The translations under genes were made by a program, and so were the position numbers. A stretch of DNA of 8,822 nucleotides. It comes from CALOCV01 sp942491955 (GTDB lineage Bacteria; Chlamydiota; Chlamydiia; Chlamydiales; CALOCV01). The stretch's first letter is position 1; each line of letters begins with the position of its first letter. The stretch is from contig CALOCV010000041.1 of NCBI GenBank assembly GCA_942491955.1, positions 1 to 8,822 on the forward strand, in the 5' to 3' direction. The notes under the pieces are model-generated. The model did no database searches. It saw only the letters and a program-made list of their open reading frames with translations, and was not told where the DNA came from. This document shows positions 1-5,784 of the stretch, piece after piece.

Positions 1-99
1 CTTGTTGCTAATGGTTTCTCTTGCCGTCACCATATCACATTCGCAACAGGGCAAAGGCCCATCCACCTAGCTCAATTCTTAAGGAGTCTGTATGAGTGA
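1..99 (+). CDS. C-terminal end of a probable FAD/Fe-S oxidoreductase (GlcD/YdiJ type), cut by the window edge
   Basis: Frame 1 is open from the first base and ends with TGA at 97-99, giving 32 residues. The tail contains GFSCRHHI, then TGQRPIHLAQFLRSL. From memory, this matches the end of large fused FAD-linked oxidase plus cysteine-rich Fe-S proteins (glycolate, D-lactate or D-2-hydroxyglutarate dehydrogenase relatives), where a 'GFSCR.QI...TGR...H.A..L' stretch closes the CCG/Fe-S domain; the Cys in GFSC is a typical cluster-linked position. Such enzymes oxidise 2-hydroxyacids and pass electrons to the quinone pool. The stop lies 8 bases inside the next gene, whose ribosome binding site is within this coding sequence, so the two are probably one operon. 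A second open frame through the same bases ends at 70 and has no family resemblance. Only the tail is visible, so family-level assignment is moderate and the substrate is unknown. Confidence 0.6.
   Translation, partial: LVANGFSCRHHITFATGQRPIHLAQFLRSLYE
81..86 (+). promoter_or_regulatory. Shine-Dalgarno AAGGAG inside the upstream coding sequence
   Basis: AAGGAG sits five bases before the ATG at 92 and lies entirely inside the final codons of the preceding gene, which stops at 97-99. This fixes the start of the 447-residue gene and suggests translational coupling, with terminating ribosomes reinitiating on the overlapping start. Confidence 0.75.
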
Positions 100-1435
100 A
101 GAACACCCCTTCCATTGGGAACGAGAAGAGGAAGCCGAGGCTCTTCTTCTGAATCTTGTCGAAAGCGCTTGTGCAAAAAATTCTTTCATTCAACAGTTAT
201 CCAAAGATCTCGAAGAAAAGACGAGCACGCGCCTCTTTGATTGGCTCGATCACATCTCTCTTCCAAAAAACCACCCTCTAGAAGAAAAGAGCCGCAAAAA
301 AGGCTTCGTCCCTTTCTCATCAGGAGAAGGATGGGAAGCCCTACACCATCCCGGAGCGCAGCTTCCGAAAATCGTTTTCCAAGATAAAAAAGAGATAGAC
401 CTTGCCGTTAACGTTGAATCCATCGCTCTCTTTCTCCTCGTTCGCGGACTCGATAGAGAGATCGAAGGGAGTGTTTTCACTCCTTTCCGACGCTCGTGCA
501 TCTGTCAAGAATCCAATGTTTCCCTCTCTGTGGTGGAGAGACGGGGAACTCGATCCATGGAACCCCTCCCTTGGAAAGAAAGGGATCTTTACCATTACTG
601 GAAAGCAAAAGAGTTGTGGTGGACCCGCCCACGCTATTCTGAAGATACGGTCTCTTTGATGAAACAAACCCAAACCATCGCCGATCATCTCGTTGCTCTC
701 GTTGGCCATGATAGCGCCGCTCATCTCATCCTCGAAGGAGAACGAGAGTATTGGCAACAACGGAATCGAGCGGGACAAACCCAACGAAATCGACAAGATC
801 ACCTCGGTATGGGATGGGCAAACCACGACCACCACACCTTTCGCTCTTCAAGACAACACTTTCGTGCTCTAGTCGACTTCTTCGAGTTTATCGGATTCCA
901 TTGCAGAGAGCGATTCTATGCCGGTGAAGAAGCCGGTTGGGGAGCGCAAGTGATGGAAAATCCCACCTGTCGATTGGTTCTCTTCCTCGATGTCGATCTC
1001 GCTCCAGGAGAGATCGATATCGACTTCGCTCACCAAGACCTCACACCTCTCCCTAACCTGGGAACCATAGGACTCTGGTGCGCCCTTCACGGCGATTCCA
1101 TCTTCCAAGGGGGAATGCACCATCTCGAAGCACAGTTTCTCTTCGATCATCTCCAACAAGATCTTAAAAAAGAGGGTATCTCCATGATGAAACCCTTTAG
1201 CGATTTTTCCTACCTTCGCCAAGCTTTTACCCAAGGAGAACGTTGGCCTGTCGATCCAAAACGAATAGAACACCTTCTTCAAACCCAACAAATTACTAAA
1301 GAACAAGCCCATCACTTTCTTAAAGAAGGTGCCATCGGTAGCCATCTGGAAAATCTCCAACGACGAGAGGGATATAAAGGCTTTAACAAAAAAAATGTCA
1401 GCCAAATCATCCGCGCTACAGATCCACGTTCCTAA
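92..1435 (+). CDS. Conserved protein of unknown function with a possible VOC-like metalloenzyme core
   Basis: A 447-residue soluble protein with no signal peptide or membrane segment. I do not recognise a named family with certainty. The N-terminal half (about 1-230) is charged and helical, with a Trp-rich patch near 158-180. The C-terminal half looks more conserved and enzyme-like: a His cluster NHDHHTFRSSR (244-254), a helix HFRALVDFFEFIGF (256-269), GWGAQVMENP (282-291), a strand LVLFLDVDL (295-303), MHHLEAQFLFDHL (342-354), and a terminal block with GSHLENLQRR (416-425). 'H-x-x-F-R', then a helix ending in 'IGF', then beta strands, recalls the beta-alpha-beta-beta-beta module of vicinal-oxygen-chelate enzymes, including DUF1338/2-oxoadipate dioxygenase relatives; candidate metal ligands are His246-248, His343/344 and Glu346. 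That is inference. The start is ATG at 92, preceded by AAGGAG (81-86) at a 5-base spacing, overlapping the upstream stop. It probably shares that operon. Confidence 0.9.
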   Translation: MSEEHPFHWEREEEAEALLLNLVESACAKNSFIQQLSKDLEEKTSTRLFDWLDHISLPKNHPLEEKSRKKGFVPFSSGEGWEALHHPGAQLPKIVFQDKKEIDLAVNVESIALFLLVRGLDREIEGSVFTPFRRSCICQESNVSLSVVERRGTRSMEPLPWKERDLYHYWKAKELWWTRPRYSEDTVSLMKQTQTIADHLVALVGHDSAAHLILEGEREYWQQRNRAGQTQRNRQDHLGMGWANHDHHTFRSSRQHFRALVDFFEFIGFHCRERFYAGEEAGWGAQVMENPTCRLVLFLDVDLAPGEIDIDFAHQDLTPLPNLGTIGLWCALHGDSIFQGGMHHLEAQFLFDHLQQDLKKEGISMMKPFSDFSYLRQAFTQGERWPVDPKRIEHLLQTQQITKEQAHHFLKEGAIGSHLENLQRREGYKGFNKKNVSQIIRATDPRS

Positions 1436-1441
1436 CGCATC

Positions 1442-1501
1442 TTTTTTTTTGGGGGGACCTGTCCCCCAAAACCCCCCCGTCGGGGGCGGCGCGGCCTCGA
1501 G
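1442..1501. repeat. Homopolymer-rich GC block, possible dispersed repeat
   Basis: Directly after the stop of the plus-strand gene comes a run of nine T, then six G, then two compact inverted repeats. The first is GGGGGA-CCTG-TCCCCC (1452-1467). The second is CCCCC-GTC-GGGGG (1474-1486), part of a run of seven C followed by GTC and five G, and it leads into a GCGGCGCGG stretch ending at a CTCGAG palindrome (1496-1501). The G run at 1451-1456 could also pair with the C run at 1472-1478. Composition differs abruptly from both flanking genes, and no reading frame explains it. On the minus strand the second hairpin is followed by TTTT, so it could help end transcripts of the minus-strand gene. An intergenic dispersed element is an equally good reading. 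Confidence 0.5.
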
Positions 1502-1545
1502 TCTTACCCTTCGCTTCTGGCGTTCGCTTTTCTTTTTGCTTCTTT

Positions 1546-1579
1546 TTATTGTGCGAAAGCTGTCGCTTTCGCACAATAA
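1546..1579. repeat. 15-bp perfect inverted repeat with TGTC loop between convergent genes
   Basis: The left arm (1546-1560) and right arm (1565-1579) are exact reverse complements, TTATTGTGCGAAAGC against GCTTTCGCACAATAA, with a 4-base loop. It begins 18 bases beyond the stop codon of the minus-strand AsmA-like gene and about 110 bases past the stop of the plus-strand gene. It could stabilise or end either transcript. It is not a standard intrinsic terminator: on the plus strand no T-run follows, and on the minus strand the following bases are A-rich. A protein-binding site, or an arm of a small repeat element together with the GC block, remains possible. Confidence 0.6.
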
Positions 1580-1597
1580 CGCGATGTTATTTCTGAA

Positions 1598-4500
1598 CTA
1601 AAGGAGATCTTCTGTCGATATCCAGGGAAGAGGAGATGTTGTTGGGGGAGGGGGTTGTGGGTCGAGGCCATCGCCTGAAGCCATTTGGAGGACGGATCCG
1701 AAGATTTTTCCACGGATGCCACCTTTTGCTTGTGCGACAAGGGCGCTGATTCGCGTGGTTGCTTTAGTTTTATCGATTTTTGCGTGGCGGGTTGAGCCTT
1801 GGACATCGAGTTGTAGCATATAACTTTGGCTAATATCGTCGACGGAAAAGGCGTGTTGGATAGCGGTACCTGTCAGGCCGACCACCATTTGGACTTTGTC
1901 TTTGATGAAATCGACACGACCCCATGTGGCGATGGGGTAGAGTTCATTTACAAGCATATCGAGTCGTTCGCACTGAATAACTCCATCACGAAAGCTGAGA
2001 TACAGAGGGGTAAACCACACTGTAATTTGGTCTGCTTTTGCAGGTTTCAGGATATCGAGGATCGTTCCTAGTTGCCCTTCATTGCCGAAAGCAACTTTTC
2101 CTAGATTGATTTCCATTTTTGGCATAGTAAAGTTTTCTAAGGAAAAGGGGGATAAAGGGAGAGTGAAGCCTTCTGGATCAATGATAAATCGAAGAGGATG
2201 GTCAGCTGATTTGGCTCCGCTAAAGAGGGGAACAACATCTTGCAGCACGTTTTGGCTGAGTTCGGGGGTAATATTTACTTCTGCTAAGAGGGGACGTGAA
2301 AGGGTGAAAATTCCGTTGTTCACTTCTCCTTGCAGAGAGACATTTCCTTGAGTTCCTTCAACATCGACGGTAACGCTTCCGTTTCTATCACAAAGATGAG
2401 TTTCGATCGTGGCATCTACTTTTTCGCCAAGGAGGCTATCGGCGCGCTTTTGAATCTCTTCTCCGAAAAAAAGGAGATTGCACATGGCACCAAAGGGGAT
2501 TTGTTGTAATTGGGCTTGGAGTTGGAAATCTAAAGCGGAAAGATCGATGCGACCTTCAGGAGTCCATCCATTTTTCATAGACCCTTCGACGAAAATATTT
2601 CCTCGTTCTTCTTGTTGTAGAACGGGATCTCCATCTGCTTTAAGAGAAAAATGGAGTACTTCGGCAAGATTTTTACTAAAAAAGGTTCCGACGATATCGA
2701 CGAAGCGAAGGTTTTGCTCTCGTTTCAAGTCGGTAACAAGGACTTGATCCATCCCAAATTCTAAAGAAAAATGGGCATCTTGCAACCATTTTTTTCCTTT
2801 TGATGCTAGGGGAATATCGAGATTTTCGAGTTGACAATGGATTGTAGAAGGTTCTTGAAGGAAGAGGGAGTCGTCCTGTTTTTTCACCTCTTTCAAATTT
2901 TCACGTAAGACACTAAAAGCTTCAGGGGAAAGAACCCAGTCAAAAATAATCGGGTTCCCGGGTGTGCAGATAAGATGATCGTTTTTGATAGTGAATGTTC
3001 CTTCTCCGCGTACACGCTCACTGGAGAGAGCAAAAGAGGCTTCACCTTGTTTAAGACGATCGCCTTCTCGCTTTGCCGATATTTCTCCTGACAATGTAGG
3101 TCCAAGGAGGTAGACCAGGTCGTCTCGTTTAAGCAGGATATTAAGTAGAGGAACGGGAAGGGATTTTGCCGTGCCATAGAGTCCTACTGTGGCTTGGTTC
3201 CAATTGAGGTTCCCTTCCGCTGTCAATCCGTCTTGAATAGAGGCTTTACCAAAAAATTCGCCAGGAGTTTGTGATGCTTCGTTGATGGTTCTCCCTTCCC
3301 ATTGCACTTGAATTTGTTGGGTAATGGCATTCCATTCCCAAGGAATTGACACATCATACACTTCGATCAGAGGGATCCCTTCTCGACCGAGGGCAAATTG
3401 GGGAAAACGGATTTCTCCTTGCCATACTTCTCCTTCGGATGCATCGCTTCCCCACAAAACAGGATCTTTTGTGAAGAAAGACCATGTTACAGGGGTGGGT
3501 TGAACAAGACCGGGTTGCGATGGTTTTAGGAAACCTAAGTCGGTTAATGCTGATGTGGTCAGTGTGTAGATTCCTTCGGCTGGTTTATTAAGAAGGAGGT
3601 GACCTTGCTCATCAACGGAACCTTCAATGGAAAAATGGATAAGATCGCTTTTGATTTCTCCTCGCAATTGAGGAAGAATGAAAGCACCGGTTTTACTTGA
3701 CGCGAGTTTGGCATCCAAACGGATTTCTGTAGCCCCCCCGATAACAGCTGGGGTGATTCCTTGACGATTAAAAGATTCTATCTTAGCTGTAACAAAGGCT
3801 TTGCCTCGATCGAGTGAAGACCCATCGAGGTGAAATCGCATATCGAAGAGTTGGATGTTGCCAAGATAGGGGAGAGCCATCCATTGCAATGCTTCTCCAG
3901 CCACGTCAAAATCGACATCGATCTGAGCCCATAGGGGGCGTTCGCTATCTCGGGTTGCAAAGGGAATAGAAAATTTGTTGAGCGAGAGGGTCAGATGGAC
4001 TTCTTCTTTAAGAAAAGGAATGGCAGACGCGGGGACAAAACGGGCTAAAAGAGGGCGTGATAGGGAAAAATCGACAAGGAGAGGTTCGGCTGTTTCCAGG
4101 GTTTTTCCAAGAGTGAAAGGAATATTAGGGATATTCACGTGTTCGGTTTGAATATGGAAGGATCCTTCGAGCTTTTTTCCTTTTTCGCGATGGAATTCAA
4201 TAGCGGAGCGGAAATGCTCTCCTAAGATATCGGTAACGACAGATTCTGTCCCTAACACTAGGTCGACAAGAGCTAGGGGGAGATTTTCGGTTTCCACTTG
4301 CAAATCCACGGCGTTTTTTTCTGAGTGGAAAAGGCCCAATCCCCGTTCCCAATCGGGCATGGATGCATGTAGCTGAAGAGGGAACGTTTGTTCTTCCTGA
4401 ATCCATTCGCTTGTAAAATAAAGCGCAACATGTTTTTCGGATGGTTCCTGTTCTAATGAAAGAGAAGTATTTTGCAATTCGACGATATTTTTGCCATTCG

Positions 4501-5629
4501 CACTTTGCAGATAGATGGGCGAGATAGAGAGTTCTCCATTCCATTGGGTCTGGGTCCAATCCATGGCGAAGGGAGCCCAAGAGAAGGGGAGCAGGGAATC
4601 GTTAATATTCGCGTGCAGGGTGATAGGTTTTTTGAGACGGAATGGAAGGGGGGTGTCTTCTCCCGCAAGAAATTTTGCGGCTCCCGGAGTTAACGTCCAA
4701 TCAATCGTTCCTCCTGGCATGAGGTGGATGGTTCCATCATAGATTTCGGCAATTCCTTTACTTTGAAGGAGGGGGGCTTTGACGGATGAGTGGAATCGAA
4801 GACCATTCTTTTCTGCATCGACTTCTGTATCTAGGGTGATGTCAATCACATCTCCTACTGCCTGAATCATCAATCCTTTCCATTCCGGTTTAAAGAGGGC
4901 GAGAGCGCGATCGAGAATGGGAGTGGGGAGATGGTGCACGTTGGCGTGAATTTGCGTTTGGTGTTTTTCAAGGAATTCGGTCCATTCTTTGAGGTCACTG
5001 GGCAATGAATTTTCTGAAAGGGAAGAGGTTGGATTCAAGAAGGCATTGACCACAAATTCACCCTTTTCTTTTCCGTCGTAGGTGGTTCCTTCGAGTGCAA
5101 AGGCGTAGGCAGGTCCTGTTGAGAGAGAGAAATGTTGGAGTGAAGCATTTACATGGTGCACATTAATCTTCGCTTTAGGGCGATTTTTAGGGAGAAAAGC
5201 GGCAAAGTGGGTGCCTAGGGAGCGGCCGAGGTTTGAGGAGCCGGCTTCATCGGCATTGAGAACGGCTGTAAAATTTTCAACGGCAAAGGGGGAGAAGAAA
5301 GGGGATTGTTGTAAGAGAAGACCGAAAAGGGAGTGGTCGATGGTTGCAGCATCAAAAGAGACGACTTTTTCACTTTTTTCATCGAGAAGGAGAAAACCTT
5401 GAGCGGATTGGCTTCCCCACCACGTTAGGTGAAGTTCTTCAACGTGGATCGATCCAGGAATTTGTTGGTTGACCAAGGCAACAAGGTGGTCTTTTCCCCA
5501 TGATGTGGAGAGGATGGAGGGGAGGAAAGCGAATAGAGTTAACAGAACCAGGAATATGGAACCTAGGATCCCAAAAAACCAACGGACAAATCGACGAGTA
5601 AACCGGCTTTTATTCTTTTCTTGGGCCAT
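1598..5629 (-). CDS. Giant AsmA-like envelope protein (putative bridge-like lipid transfer protein)
   Basis: A 1343-residue protein. A basic N-terminus (KNKSRFTRRFVR) leads into one hydrophobic segment at about 17-38, so it should be anchored in the inner membrane with the rest in the periplasm. Immediately after, IHVEELHLTWWGSQSAQGFLL (residues 61-81, one word split by WWGxQ) resembles the opening of AsmA-type domains. The remaining ~1200 residues are alternating short beta strands with many 'GxI/VxL' edges and no cysteine-rich, enzymatic or transmembrane motif, as expected of the repeating beta-groove AsmA/TamB/YhdP clan, proposed to carry phospholipid between inner and outer membranes. The C-terminal region (about 1180-1310) has YLSFRDGVIQC and a following Gly-rich strand set like AsmA C-termini; the end is Pro-rich (PQPPPP). 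The ATG at 5629 is chosen over the upstream in-frame TTG at 5656 because a GGGGGA ribosome site precedes it and TTG lies in the -10 box. Transport function is inferred from fold; the subfamily is uncertain. Confidence 0.88.
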   Translation of the reverse strand: MAQEKNKSRFTRRFVRWFFGILGSIFLVLLTLFAFLPSILSTSWGKDHLVALVNQQIPGSIHVEELHLTWWGSQSAQGFLLLDEKSEKVVSFDAATIDHSLFGLLLQQSPFFSPFAVENFTAVLNADEAGSSNLGRSLGTHFAAFLPKNRPKAKINVHHVNASLQHFSLSTGPAYAFALEGTTYDGKEKGEFVVNAFLNPTSSLSENSLPSDLKEWTEFLEKHQTQIHANVHHLPTPILDRALALFKPEWKGLMIQAVGDVIDITLDTEVDAEKNGLRFHSSVKAPLLQSKGIAEIYDGTIHLMPGGTIDWTLTPGAAKFLAGEDTPLPFRLKKPITLHANINDSLLPFSWAPFAMDWTQTQWNGELSISPIYLQSANGKNIVELQNTSLSLEQEPSEKHVALYFTSEWIQEEQTFPLQLHASMPDWERGLGLFHSEKNAVDLQVETENLPLALVDLVLGTESVVTDILGEHFRSAIEFHREKGKKLEGSFHIQTEHVNIPNIPFTLGKTLETAEPLLVDFSLSRPLLARFVPASAIPFLKEEVHLTLSLNKFSIPFATRDSERPLWAQIDVDFDVAGEALQWMALPYLGNIQLFDMRFHLDGSSLDRGKAFVTAKIESFNRQGITPAVIGGATEIRLDAKLASSKTGAFILPQLRGEIKSDLIHFSIEGSVDEQGHLLLNKPAEGIYTLTTSALTDLGFLKPSQPGLVQPTPVTWSFFTKDPVLWGSDASEGEVWQGEIRFPQFALGREGIPLIEVYDVSIPWEWNAITQQIQVQWEGRTINEASQTPGEFFGKASIQDGLTAEGNLNWNQATVGLYGTAKSLPVPLLNILLKRDDLVYLLGPTLSGEISAKREGDRLKQGEASFALSSERVRGEGTFTIKNDHLICTPGNPIIFDWVLSPEAFSVLRENLKEVKKQDDSLFLQEPSTIHCQLENLDIPLASKGKKWLQDAHFSLEFGMDQVLVTDLKREQNLRFVDIVGTFFSKNLAEVLHFSLKADGDPVLQQEERGNIFVEGSMKNGWTPEGRIDLSALDFQLQAQLQQIPFGAMCNLLFFGEEIQKRADSLLGEKVDATIETHLCDRNGSVTVDVEGTQGNVSLQGEVNNGIFTLSRPLLAEVNITPELSQNVLQDVVPLFSGAKSADHPLRFIIDPEGFTLPLSPFSLENFTMPKMEINLGKVAFGNEGQLGTILDILKPAKADQITVWFTPLYLSFRDGVIQCERLDMLVNELYPIATWGRVDFIKDKVQMVVGLTGTAIQHAFSVDDISQSYMLQLDVQGSTRHAKIDKTKATTRISALVAQAKGGIRGKIFGSVLQMASGDGLDPQPPPPTTSPLPWISTEDLL

Positions 5630-5633
5630 CCCT

Positions 5634-5641
5634 ATCCCCCT
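5634..5641 (-). promoter_or_regulatory. Ribosome binding site that decides the AsmA-like start
   Basis: Read on the minus strand, the bases ahead of the ATG at 5629 are TAGGGGGATAGGG. AGGGGG can pair with the anti-Shine-Dalgarno sequence with one G-U wobble at a suitable distance. No purine-rich site precedes the alternative TTG at 5656. Confidence 0.55.
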
Positions 5642-5655
5642 AAAAACAGAGGCCA

Positions 5656-5684
5656 ATTGTAAAAAAAAGATTTTTTAAAGTCAA
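5656..5684 (-). promoter_or_regulatory. Sigma-70-type promoter of the AsmA-like gene
   Basis: On the minus strand TTGACT (5684-5679) and TACAAT (5661-5656) are separated by exactly 17 bases; each box differs from consensus at one position. Transcription would begin near 5649, leaving a leader of about 20 bases before the ATG at 5629. The spacer is A/T-only except for one C, with a run of eight T next to the -10 box. Confidence 0.65.
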
Positions 5685-5723
5685 TCAAAAATAGCGGCGA
5701 TAACCTTGAAAATAGATATCAAT

Positions 5724-5752
5724 TTGACAAGAAGACCTTGCTTCTATAAACT
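5724..5752 (+). promoter_or_regulatory. Probable sigma-70-type promoter of the helical-repeat gene
   Basis: A perfect -35 box TTGACA (5724-5729) is followed by TATAAA (5745-5750, 15-base spacer) or TAAACT (5747-5752, 17-base spacer) as -10. The ATG at 5785 would lie about 30 bases downstream of the start site. A weak ribosome site CAGG (5774-5777) precedes the ATG by seven bases. The -35 boxes of this promoter and of the divergent AsmA-like gene are 39 bases apart, so one regulator could affect both. Confidence 0.6.
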
Positions 5753-5784
5753 TTCTTTTTTCATTCTAAAAAACAGGTAAAAAA

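Noticed and set aside
341..835. Minus-strand open frame of 164 codons
   Set aside because: Antisense shadow of the gene at 92-1435; no family resemblance and no ribosome site that I could see.
1442..1478. Homopolymer runs as a phase-variation switch
   Set aside because: The T9, G6 and C7 runs are beyond the stop codons of both convergent genes and upstream of neither promoter, so slippage would not alter a protein or its expression in an obvious way.
869..1576. Minus-strand open frame of 235 codons
   Set aside because: It lies antisense to the conserved 447-residue gene and runs through the GC homopolymer block; its Ser/Lys-rich, Gly/Pro-rich translation has no domain features.
4197..4580. 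Minus-strand open frame of 127 codons in another frame of the AsmA-like gene
   Set aside because: Arg/Cys-rich translation typical of a frame shadow inside a long real gene.
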